From NCBI GenBank assembly GCA_943371005.1, contig CALRTB020000007.1, positions 62,001-126,000 on the forward strand: a stretch of DNA of 64,000 bases. Direction: 5' to 3'. This document shows, piece after piece, positions 16,295 through 23,938 of the stretch. A model generated the notes under the pieces. The model was not told where the DNA came from. It did no database searches and worked only from the letters and a program-made list of their open reading frames with translations. Each line of letters starts with the position of its first letter. The first letter of the stretch is position 1. The stretch comes from MRBY01 sp943371005. Lineage in GTDB: Bacteria > Cyanobacteriota > Cyanobacteriia > Cyanobacteriales > MRBY01. Made by a program: the position numbers and the translations under genes.

Positions 16295-19168
16295 TTGCAA
16301 GTAGATTTAAATCAAGTTTTTCCGTTTCAGTTAGATCAGTTTCAAAAACAGGCGATCGCCGCCCTCGATGCCGACAGATCCGTGGTGGTCTGTGCGCCGA
16401 CTGGCTCCGGTAAAACCGTCATTGGTGAGTATGCGATCCACCGTGCCCTCGCCATGGGTCAGCGGGTTTTTTATACTACTCCCCTTAAAGCCCTTTCCAA
16501 CCAAAAGTTCCGGGATTTTGGCGAAACCTTCGGCGAAAAACAAGTGGGCTTGATCACAGGCGATATCATCATCAATGCCCAGGCGACCATCGTCGTGATG
16601 ACCACGGAAATTTTCCGGAATATGCTCTACGAAACCCCCATTGGTCAGGTGGGCACCTCCCTCGAAAATGTTTCAACGGTCGTTTTGGATGAATGTCACT
16701 ACATTAGCGATCGCGGTCGCGGCACCGTCTGGGAAGAATCCATTATTTATTGCCCCTCAGAGATTCAAATTGTTGGTCTGTCGGCGACCATCGGCAACCC
16801 AGAGATTTTTACCGCCTGGATTAACAAAACCCGTCAAGCGGCCCACGAAGACCACCCCAACAGCAAAGAACACCGCTGCGAATTAGTCGATTCTGACCAC
16901 CGCCCTGTGCCCCTGGAGTTTCTCTACAGCAATAAAAAAGGCTTGTACCCGCTCCTCGATCAGGGAGGGGAAAAGATGAATACTCGCTTGCGATCGCGCA
17001 CCAATGCCCCCCAAGGCAAGCGCAAAAAACGCCAGCGAGAAGACTGTCCCAGCTTGTTTGCCATTGTGCGGCAACTCCGCCAAAAGGATCTGCTGCCAGC
17101 GATTTACATTATTTTTAGTCGGCGGGGCTGCGATCGCTCGGTGACCCAACTCAATGACATCACCCTCGTTTCCCCAGAAGAAGCCAAATTATTAGAAGCC
17201 ACTCTGCTCCACTTTTTCTTGGATAACCAGGGGAAACTCCAGGAAAAGCTCCTCAATCAATGTGATGACACCCCAGAATTTAAAGCCCTAGTACTGGATT
17301 TCATCGCCAAAAATCCCTTTTCCACCGAAAAACTGGTGGACTATCTCCAGGCCAATCTCCCCCTGCGGGAGCAACTCTGGCAATACCTTGCCCAGCAGTC
17401 AAAATTTGCCCGTCCCGAACAAGTAGAGCCGCTACTGCGGGGCATCGCGGCTCACCACGCAGGGATTCTGCCGGCCTGGAAAGAACTGGTCGAAAAGCTG
17501 TTTGAAATGGGCCTCGTGAAATTAGTTTTTGCGACGGCGACTTTGGCCGCAGGGATCAATATGCCCGCCCGCACCACGGTAATTTCTGCCCTCTCGAAAC
17601 GGACCGATGAAGGCCATCGGATGCTCACCCCCTCGGAATTTTTGCAGATGGCGGGTCGAGCGGGTCGGCGGGGCATGGATAAAGTGGGTTATGTAGTCAC
17701 CGTGGAAACCCCCTTTGAAGGGGCCAAGGAAGCGTCTCGGCTTGCTCTTTCTAGTGCAGAACCCCTGCGCAGTTGGTTTACGCCTTCCTATGGCATGGTC
17801 TTGAACCTATTGCAAAAACATAGCCTGGAAGAATCTAAGGAACTCTTATCCCGGAGTTTTGCGGAATATCAGGTGCAACAACAACTCAGTCCGGAACAGG
17901 AGGCGATCGCCGAACTGACTACGGAAATTGCTCACCTTGATATTGACCTAGCAGCCTTTGACGAACGGAACTTTGAACGCTACAGCAAACTCAAAGAACG
18001 GCTCAAAGAAGAAGAACGGCTATTAGGCATCCTCCGGGAACAAGCGGAACTAGAAAACCGTAAACTATTAGCCCCGTTATTAGACCAGCTCCCCCTCGGC
18101 TCAATCTTGCACCTCAAAGGGAAAAATCTGCGGGTCAAAGAAGCTGTTCCCGCTGTCCTCGTCGAGCAAACTGAGGAACAACAGTTTTTGTGCTTGGGCA
18201 CTGATAAACGCTGGTATTTAATCAAAGAAACGGATGTGGTCGCCCTCAATGAAGGTCTTTTTCCAGCCGATCAACTGGCGCAAATTCCGTTACCCATTGA
18301 TCAAAATCTTACCCTTGGGAAAAATGGCAAAATTGATCCTGAGGCTTTTCCCCTCGTGGCAGCGATCGCCGATTATCTGTTGCCCCTCACCGAAGCCCCC
18401 GAAGTAGAAGCCCAAAAACAACGCCTCGTCGCTGTCCAGGCGAAATTTGCCGCTTCCCCCCTCAGCCAACAGGACAAACCCGGCAAACTGCTCAAGCGTC
18501 ACCAGCGACGCAAAGACCTCCGCAAAGAATTAAACCGTCGCCAAACCCTCTACCGCCAACACGCCAACAAACGTTCCTACTATTGGCAAGACTTTCTGAA
18601 CCTCATTGAAGTATTACAGGAATTTCGTGCTCTTGATGGCTATATGCCAACGGTCTTAGGTCGTACTGCGGCAACGATTCGCGGGGAAAACGAACTATGG
18701 TTGGCTCTGTGTCTGCTGTCTGGCCAATTAGACCACCTTGCTCCAGAACATCTGGCCGCCGCTATCTGTGCAATCATCAGCGAACCCCCCCGGGGCGATA
18801 GTTGGACGGATTATCCTCAACCCAACGCCGTTTTAGAAGTGCTCGGTATCCGTAAAAAAGACCAGGGTCATAACCCCGTTAGCCTGTGGGAACTGCGTCG
18901 CCAACTGTACCAAGTGCAAAAGCATTGTGGTGTGACCATGCCTGTTTGGCTTGAAAGTAAATTTATTGGCCTCGTGGAACAATGGGCTTTGGGAGTCGAG
19001 TGGACAGAACTCTGTGAAAATACCAGCCTCGATGAAGGGGACATTGTGCGGATGTTGCGGCGCACGGTGGATGTCCTCTGGCAAATCCCCCAAATCCCAG
19101 AAATTAAACCTGTTCTCATGCGCACAGCCAAAGAGGCGATCGCCAAAATGAAACGCTTCCCCGTTTAG
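16295..19168 (+). CDS. Ski2-like DEAD/DEAH-box RNA helicase
   Basis: 957 residues; ATP-dependent RNA helicase of the Ski2/Mtr4 type that cyanobacteria and plastids carry. Motif I is APTGSGKTVIGEYA, motif Ia TTPLKALSNQK, motif II VLDECHYISD (DECH), motif III LSATIGNP, motif V FATATLAAGINMPAR and motif VI QMAGRAGRRGMD. The C-terminal part (from about residue 500) contains the rRNA-processing/arch and DSHCT regions typical of the family. The start is TTG at 16295, since no upstream ATG is in frame before a stop. It converges with the DUF4926 gene, overlapping it by 4 bp. Likely role: RNA turnover or processing. Confidence 0.88.
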   Translation: MQVDLNQVFPFQLDQFQKQAIAALDADRSVVVCAPTGSGKTVIGEYAIHRALAMGQRVFYTTPLKALSNQKFRDFGETFGEKQVGLITGDIIINAQATIVVMTTEIFRNMLYETPIGQVGTSLENVSTVVLDECHYISDRGRGTVWEESIIYCPSEIQIVGLSATIGNPEIFTAWINKTRQAAHEDHPNSKEHRCELVDSDHRPVPLEFLYSNKKGLYPLLDQGGEKMNTRLRSRTNAPQGKRKKRQREDCPSLFAIVRQLRQKDLLPAIYIIFSRRGCDRSVTQLNDITLVSPEEAKLLEATLLHFFLDNQGKLQEKLLNQCDDTPEFKALVLDFIAKNPFSTEKLVDYLQANLPLREQLWQYLAQQSKFARPEQVEPLLRGIAAHHAGILPAWKELVEKLFEMGLVKLVFATATLAAGINMPARTTVISALSKRTDEGHRMLTPSEFLQMAGRAGRRGMDKVGYVVTVETPFEGAKEASRLALSSAEPLRSWFTPSYGMVLNLLQKHSLEESKELLSRSFAEYQVQQQLSPEQEAIAELTTEIAHLDIDLAAFDERNFERYSKLKERLKEEERLLGILREQAELENRKLLAPLLDQLPLGSILHLKGKNLRVKEAVPAVLVEQTEEQQFLCLGTDKRWYLIKETDVVALNEGLFPADQLAQIPLPIDQNLTLGKNGKIDPEAFPLVAAIADYLLPLTEAPEVEAQKQRLVAVQAKFAASPLSQQDKPGKLLKRHQRRKDLRKELNRRQTLYRQHANKRSYYWQDFLNLIEVLQEFRALDGYMPTVLGRTAATIRGENELWLALCLLSGQLDHLAPEHLAAAICAIISEPPRGDSWTDYPQPNAVLEVLGIRKKDQGHNPVSLWELRRQLYQVQKHCGVTMPVWLESKFIGLVEQWALGVEWTELCENTSLDEGDIVRMLRRTVDVLWQIPQIPEIKPVLMRTAKEAIAKMKRFPV

Positions 19169-19410
19169 GTCACGTCCAAGAGAGAGCGTACAGAAAAAAC
19201 CTGATTATGTTGTAATTCTTGTACTGCAGATTGAGGAACGGTGACAACATCAACTGATTCGCCAAAAACATTGAAGATTTCGAGGACATAGCCATCTTCT
19301 CCGCCCGTGGGATGGGAAACAGTCTCGACGATAGTTGCCGTATCTCCTGCCTGGAGATGATATTCGGGAAAATCCCGTACTAGAAAAACCTGTTGGTAGA
19401 GTTTGATCAT
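19165..19410 (-). CDS. DUF4926 family protein
   Basis: 81 residues from the ATG at 19410; a longer frame reaching 19473 lies inside the upstream gene. The sequence IKLYQQVFLVRDFPEYHLQAGDTATIVE, then GGEDGYVLEIFNVFGES, is a small beta-barrel protein of the DUF4926 type. It begins two bases after the DUF6883 stop, so the two are translated as a pair. Pairs of this sort have been discussed as toxin-antitoxin-like or immunity modules, but I cannot support an activity from sequence. Only fragments of the sequence are quoted here. Confidence 0.75.
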   Translation of the reverse strand: MIKLYQQVFLVRDFPEYHLQAGDTATIVETVSHPTGGEDGYVLEIFNVFGESVDVVTVPQSAVQELQHNQVFSVRSLLDVT

Positions 19411-19412
19411 TA

Positions 19413-19730
19413 TTACCGTTTTGGTTTTAACGTGATGAATCGGATTTGCTGGTCGATTGCTTGCTGTTGCCAAATACTAACGACTTCTAAGTCACCATAG
19501 ACTCCTTGCAACTGACCTTCGACCCTGTAGTAAGTGCCGTATTCATCCACTCGATCCTGTATGGCTTCATTATCTTTAACCAAATCGAGAATGGCTTGTT
19601 TTAGTTGTTCTGGGTTTTCTTGAGTAAATCCAGCTTGGGCTAAAAATTTGGACTTGTCATTTTTTAGCTGAAATTTTAGTAGGTAATTTGTAAGTTTCTC
19701 GTTAGCAATTGTGACATTGGCTAGTTTCAT
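19413..19730 (-). CDS. DUF6883 family protein
   Basis: 105 residues. Begins ANVTIANEKLTNYLLKFQ, continues with DKSKFLAQAGFTQENPEQL and ends RFITLKPKR. I recognise this as the DUF6883 family, which is also found as the last domain of some polymorphic toxins. It is paired with DUF4926 (2-bp spacing) and lies 36 bp after glmU on the same strand, with a hairpin in between. Confidence 0.75.
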   Translation of the reverse strand: MKLANVTIANEKLTNYLLKFQLKNDKSKFLAQAGFTQENPEQLKQAILDLVKDNEAIQDRVDEYGTYYRVEGQLQGVYGDLEVVSIWQQQAIDQQIRFITLKPKR

Positions 19731-19735
19731 AAGGG

Positions 19736-19779
19736 CTTGCAGCCTAAGAAAAGTTGGCTTCTCCGCCTAAGACTGCAAG
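19736..19779 (-). repeat. Hairpin between glmU and the DUF6883 gene
   Basis: Perfect 7-bp arms CTTGCAG (19736-19742) and CTGCAAG (19773-19779) flank a 30-base loop that includes the glmU stop. There is no T-tract after it, so it is more likely a processing or attenuation structure than a terminator. Confidence 0.45.
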
Positions 19780-21116
19780 CGCCAGCCTTTAATTTCCTTC
19801 TGGCGGGCGCGGGCGACAACCAGGCAATCATTCTCCACATCCTTGGTGATTGTTGAACCGGCTGCAATGGTCACATCCTCACCGATAGTGATGGGTGCAA
19901 CCAGAACGCTATTAGCTCCGGTTTTACTGCGATCGCCAATCACCGTTTGATGCTTATTCACGCCGTCATAATTGGCTGTGATCGTTCCCGCGCCAATATT
20001 CACTTTTTCGCCTAGGGTCGCATCGCCGATATAGGAGAGGTGGGCCATGTTAGTACTGTTACCGATGGTCGATTTTTTGATTTCGACAAAATTACCAACT
20101 CGACATTGCTCCCCAACCTTAGCCTGACCGCGAATATGGGTATAGGGGCCAATTTGGGCATTTTCCCCTACCTGGCTATCACTCACCACGCTATAAAGAA
20201 TGGTTGTATTGGCTTCAATGACGCTATTTTCAATCAAACTGCCTGGCCCCAGACGGCAACCAGTCTTGATCACGCTATTGCCCCGCAGATGGGTTTGGGG
20301 TTCGATCATCACATCTGGTTCGAGCTGTACGGTATCGTCAATGGTGACCGTATCGGGCTGATGAATCATGACCCCTGCCTTCATCCATTTTTCCTTGATG
20401 CGGTCCTGCAAAATTTCGTAGGCAGCCGACAACTGAAAACGGTCATTAATGCCGCTAATTTCCTGGAAATCCGCCACATCCATCGCCATCACCTTATCGC
20501 AATGGAGAATCACATCCGTGAGGTAATATTCCTGTTGATCATTGTTGGTGGTTAATTTTGGCAGCGCCTTGGCTAACACTTCCCACTTGAAACAGTAAAC
20601 ACCCGCATTGATCCGATTATTTTTCCGCTGGGCATCGTTGCAGTCGCGGTGTTCGACGATTTGAGTGACCAGGTTATCACCATCGCAAAACACACGGCCA
20701 TAACCTGTGGGATTCGGTAACTGAGCCGTTAATAGCGTTGCGTCATTATTATTTTCTTGGTGGGTTTTAACGAGATCCGCAATGGTTTCGGGACGGAGTA
20801 GGGGCACATCGCCATTGAGAATCACGACATCGCCCACAAAGTCTTTGAGGGGTTCGAGGAGCTGTTGAACCGCGTGACCGGTGCCGAGTTGTTCTGTTTG
20901 TTCGATAAATTCTAAATGGGGCAAATGGGCTAGAGCCGTTTTCACCTCAGCGGCACGGTAGCCAACAATGGTACAAATGCGTTCCGGTTGGATCAAGTCA
21001 CAACTTTCAATTACCCGTTCCACGAGCGATCGCCCACCGAGGAGATGAAGCACCTTCGGGAGATCCGACTTCATCCTTGTACCTTTACCTGCTGCCAAAA
21101 TTGCTACCGCTACCAT
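19767..21116 (-). CDS. glmU: Bifunctional N-acetylglucosamine-1-phosphate uridyltransferase / glucosamine-1-phosphate acetyltransferase
   Basis: Makes UDP-N-acetylglucosamine for peptidoglycan and lipopolysaccharide in two steps. 449 residues. The N-terminal uridyltransferase starts VAILAAGKGTRMKSDLPKVLH (nucleotide-binding loop) and includes GTGHAVQQ and LNGDVPLLR. The C-terminal half is a left-handed beta helix with hexapeptide repeats and the catalytic-region motifs VEIKKSTIG, NMAHLSYIGDA and GAGTITANYDG. Normal length. It is divergent from the DUF3326 gene and followed by the DUF6883/DUF4926 pair. Confidence 0.96.
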   Translation of the reverse strand: MVAVAILAAGKGTRMKSDLPKVLHLLGGRSLVERVIESCDLIQPERICTIVGYRAAEVKTALAHLPHLEFIEQTEQLGTGHAVQQLLEPLKDFVGDVVILNGDVPLLRPETIADLVKTHQENNNDATLLTAQLPNPTGYGRVFCDGDNLVTQIVEHRDCNDAQRKNNRINAGVYCFKWEVLAKALPKLTTNNDQQEYYLTDVILHCDKVMAMDVADFQEISGINDRFQLSAAYEILQDRIKEKWMKAGVMIHQPDTVTIDDTVQLEPDVMIEPQTHLRGNSVIKTGCRLGPGSLIENSVIEANTTILYSVVSDSQVGENAQIGPYTHIRGQAKVGEQCRVGNFVEIKKSTIGNSTNMAHLSYIGDATLGEKVNIGAGTITANYDGVNKHQTVIGDRSKTGANSVLVAPITIGEDVTIAAGSTITKDVENDCLVVARARQKEIKGWRLQS

Positions 21117-21292
21117 TGCCTTTGCTGTGTTCGATTGACTGACATCGTTTCAGTGTGGAGTATATCGTATTGTTTGGGCCTTCCGGCATCGGTGCGGTGG
21201 AAGATTCTTTTTTTCACCCAAAAACGCTGTGGGCTGAAGTAGTTTCCAGATTAGTGCTAAATTTCTCAAACGTTCCTTTCCAGTAAATTTCT

Positions 21293-22366
21293 ATGTTCTT
21301 TGCCCCGACCCCAAGCCAAACGGCTCCCTATACCTCAATGTTGATTATCCCCACGGGGATCGGTGCGAAAATTGGCGGCTATGCGGGAGACGGAATTCCC
21401 ATCGCGCGGCTCATAGCCCAGGTGTGCGATCGCCTGATTACTCACCCTAACGTTTTAAACGGGGCACAATTGTTTTGGCCCATGGCGAATACGTTCTATG
21501 TAGAAGGTTATGGCCTCGATCAATTTGCAGCAGGAAATTGGGGCTTAAAACCGGTGCGACAAAACAAAGTAGGATTACTTCTCGATCAAGGCATTGAAGC
21601 AGAATTAAAAACTCGCCATATCCAGGGGGCTGAAGCCTGTCGCGCGACTTTAGGTTTACCAGTGACAGATTATGTTGTGACGGATGCGCCATTAAATGTC
21701 ACCCTCAAGGTTTCCGAAACGGGGGTTAGTTGGGGCACCATCGAAAATGTGGGCAGTTTGCTGCGGGCAGCAGAAAAATTGATCACCCAAGCCAAGGTAG
21801 AGGCGATCGCCGTTGTGGCTAGATTTCCCGACGATGAAGATAGCGAATTGCTCGCCCAGTATCGCCAGGGGTCTGGGGTGGATGCCCTCGCCGGTGCTGA
21901 AGCAGTCATTTCCCACCTGCTCGTGAAAAAATTTCAAATTCCTTGCGCCCATGCCCCGGCTTTGTCGCCGTTGCCCATTGAACCGGAACTTTCCCCCAAG
22001 GCCGCCGCTGAGGAATTGGGTTATACATTCTTGCCCTGTATTTTGGCGGGTTTAAGCTATGCGCCCCAATTTGTCACCAATGGCGATCGCCAATCCAGAA
22101 ACATCTGGGCCGATCAAGTGGATAGCCTCGTGATCCCCGCCAGCGCCTGCGGCGGTAGTGCTGTTTTGAGTCTCGCCCAGACCCAAACATTGATCATTGC
22201 TGTAAACGAAAATGACACTGCATTAAGCATTTTTCCAGAATCCGTTGGGATTAAAGCCCGTCGGGTAGACTCATACTTGGAGGCAATTGGGGTCATCGTC
22301 GCCCACCGCGCCGGCTTAGATTTTTCGAGTCTGCGACCCACTGTGCCCTTCCTCAATGCAATCTAG
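21293..22366 (+). CDS. DUF3326 family protein
   Basis: 357 residues. The conserved N-terminal part MLIIPTGIGAKIGGYAGDG is the mark of the DUF3326 family, found in cyanobacteria and plant plastids, with no known activity. Other traits are GLKPVRQNKVGLLLDQGIE and the glycine- and cysteine-containing VIPASACGGSAVLSL stretch near residue 285. The ATG at 21293 gives a 15-residue lead before the conserved core, and an internal ATG there is also possible. The CPBP protease gene follows after 15 bp, so the two are probably co-transcribed. Confidence 0.82.
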   Translation: MFFAPTPSQTAPYTSMLIIPTGIGAKIGGYAGDGIPIARLIAQVCDRLITHPNVLNGAQLFWPMANTFYVEGYGLDQFAAGNWGLKPVRQNKVGLLLDQGIEAELKTRHIQGAEACRATLGLPVTDYVVTDAPLNVTLKVSETGVSWGTIENVGSLLRAAEKLITQAKVEAIAVVARFPDDEDSELLAQYRQGSGVDALAGAEAVISHLLVKKFQIPCAHAPALSPLPIEPELSPKAAAEELGYTFLPCILAGLSYAPQFVTNGDRQSRNIWADQVDSLVIPASACGGSAVLSLAQTQTLIIAVNENDTALSIFPESVGIKARRVDSYLEAIGVIVAHRAGLDFSSLRPTVPFLNAI

Positions 22367-22381
22367 ATTTTTATACCTATT

Positions 22382-22963
22382 GTGAATCAACCCAACCAAC
22401 CGCCTTTAGAACCGTTATCCCGCCAACAGGTGCTTCTGCTCATGGGCATTACGGCTTTGTTACTGTTTATTGTGGGAAATCTCTGGCGGTTAATCGGCAA
22501 TGTGGAGTTATTGGCCTGGGAATTTTCGGGACTAGCCCTAATCCAAGGGGTGGCGATCGCCTTGGGGATCATCGGCGCGAGCAGTGTCCTCTATGCTATC
22601 TGGGCGGAATATCGTCGCAGTGTCGATACTTATCTCGAATTTGTCCTCAAACCCCTCGCCGTGCCCGATGCCATCTGGTTGGGATTATTGCCGGGGCTGA
22701 GTGAAGAATTTTTATTTCGGGGGATCATGCTACCAGGCTTGGGTTTAGGTTGGGGGGCACTGTTTGTGTCGAGCCTGATTTTTGGCGTGCTCCACATCAG
22801 CGGCGCGCAGCAATGGTCCTATGCTGTTTGGGCGACGGTGATTGGTTTTATTCTCGGTTACAGTGCGATCACCACCGGAAATTTACTCGTGCCAGTAATT
22901 GCCCATATCGTGACAAACTTTACCTCGAGCCTGATTTGGAAACTCCGCCACGAAGCGTCCTAG
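22382..22963 (+). CDS. CPBP-family intramembrane glutamic endopeptidase
   Basis: 193 residues with about five membrane segments. The motifs are those of the CAAX-protease/bacteriocin-processing (Abi) family: SEEFLFRGIML with the two adjacent glutamates, FGVLHISG with a histidine, and AHIVTNF near the end. The family cleaves within membranes; in cyanobacteria the substrates are unknown. The start is GTG at 22382, 15 bp after the DUF3326 stop, which suggests co-expression. Confidence 0.85.
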   Translation: MNQPNQPPLEPLSRQQVLLLMGITALLLFIVGNLWRLIGNVELLAWEFSGLALIQGVAIALGIIGASSVLYAIWAEYRRSVDTYLEFVLKPLAVPDAIWLGLLPGLSEEFLFRGIMLPGLGLGWGALFVSSLIFGVLHISGAQQWSYAVWATVIGFILGYSAITTGNLLVPVIAHIVTNFTSSLIWKLRHEAS

Positions 22964-22989
22964 CTTTAGGCAAGGGACAGAAATTTAAC

Positions 22990-23195
22990 AAAAAAAATAC
23001 AGGACTTGCACCCGCCACGCCGTCTTACCTCAGCTTCTGACCTGGAAAATCCAGGGGGGAAGAACAGCTCTCAGCTTTCGTTTCCGAGTACAAGCTCGGT
23101 TTACTGCCGCGAGAACTTAATCGGCTTCCCAATTAGCTCAAGCATAGATCAACAAACAATATTGGTAGTCACCAACGCGGTAGGCTTGATCCTGT
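22990..23195 (-). ncRNA. Possible structured RNA of about 205 nt
   Basis: The gap between the CPBP gene and the 188-residue gene has unusually many complementary segments. On the minus strand the ends pair (CAGGA near 23190 with TCCTG near 23000, then CCGCG with CGTGG using a G-U pair that exists only on this strand), and eight T residues follow at 22990-22997, as in an intrinsic terminator. Inside are CCGAG/CTCGG (23084-23099), CCTGG/CCAGG (23041-23055), GGGAAG/CTTCCC (23057-23130) and TTGGT/ACCAA (23162-23175). Size and shape are 6S-like, but no known family motif is recognised. Confidence 0.35.
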
Positions 23196-23225
23196 TAGAG
23201 GTTATCTTAAAGGATTTTTTTATCC

Positions 23226-23792
23226 TTATGCAACCGTACAAAGTTCGGCGATCGCCACCGGACTATCCACCTTGACAGAAAGGGTCAGACGCTCCTTGGG
23301 ATTATTTTGTACCCGCTCGATGGTGAAGGCTTTGTCACCGTAGATTTGAGGGAGGGCAGCAGCGAGATCCGCTTTCACGGCCGCAAATCCTTCATCGGTA
23401 TTCGGGGCATGGAGACGATCATTGCTCATGTAGAAAAATTCATTGCCCTTGAGGGTAATCCCCGTTTCTTGCTCAAGCAAGCTGCCAAATTTAGCCGCCG
23501 ACTGGACTAAATCGGCGATCGCCTCTGGATGGGGCTGATTTTCCACACGACTCCAGCGCCGCTGGGCATACAGACCATAGCCCCCTTGGTGCTCCATCAT
23601 GTAGTTAATTTCGTAGGTGACGAGCATAATCCCGGGTCCATCGGGTACATGGCGATAGTCCACCACATCAATGAGCGTGCCAGCAATTTTTTCATCCCGG
23701 ATCCATCCCTGAAAAACCCCAATCAACGATGCCTCATCAAAACCAGGGGACATTTGGGCCGGAAATTTTACACAAAAACGTTCAATATACAC
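23226..23792 (-). CDS. Conserved hypothetical protein downstream of the siroheme reductase
   Basis: 188 residues, no signal peptide or membrane segment. It starts MYIERFCVKFPAQMSPGFDE, has the central VTYEINYMMEHQGGYGLYAQRR stretch and ends with PVAIAELCTVA. I do not recognise a domain; the pattern of charged and aromatic residues suggests a compact soluble alpha/beta protein. It lies 146 bp after the siroheme reductase on the same strand, so a link to sulfite or nitrite metabolism is possible. Shorter start options exist but the ATG at 23792 is well placed. Confidence 0.7.
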   Translation of the reverse strand: MYIERFCVKFPAQMSPGFDEASLIGVFQGWIRDEKIAGTLIDVVDYRHVPDGPGIMLVTYEINYMMEHQGGYGLYAQRRWSRVENQPHPEAIADLVQSAAKFGSLLEQETGITLKGNEFFYMSNDRLHAPNTDEGFAAVKADLAAALPQIYGDKAFTIERVQNNPKERLTLSVKVDSPVAIAELCTVA

Positions 23793-23938
23793 GAGCTTTT
23801 TTACTTTAAGTGACGACTGAGAAACTTAGACAATAACTGTTTCGAGCAACATTAAAACAGATCAAGGCTGACATAAATGGGGTGAGCAACCCTGCCCACC
23901 CGATTTCGTCCGAGGAACCTAACGCAGCATTTCGCTGT

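Noticed and set aside
23006..23275. An 89-residue plus-strand frame between the CPBP and 188-residue genes
   Set aside because: It crosses the paired RNA-like segments and overlaps the next gene's 3' end; composition is not protein-like.
23880..23910. GGGTGAGCA / TGCCCACCC hairpin after the siroheme reductase
   Set aside because: Strong stem but no T-tract on either strand, so it is not supported as a terminator and no other role is visible.
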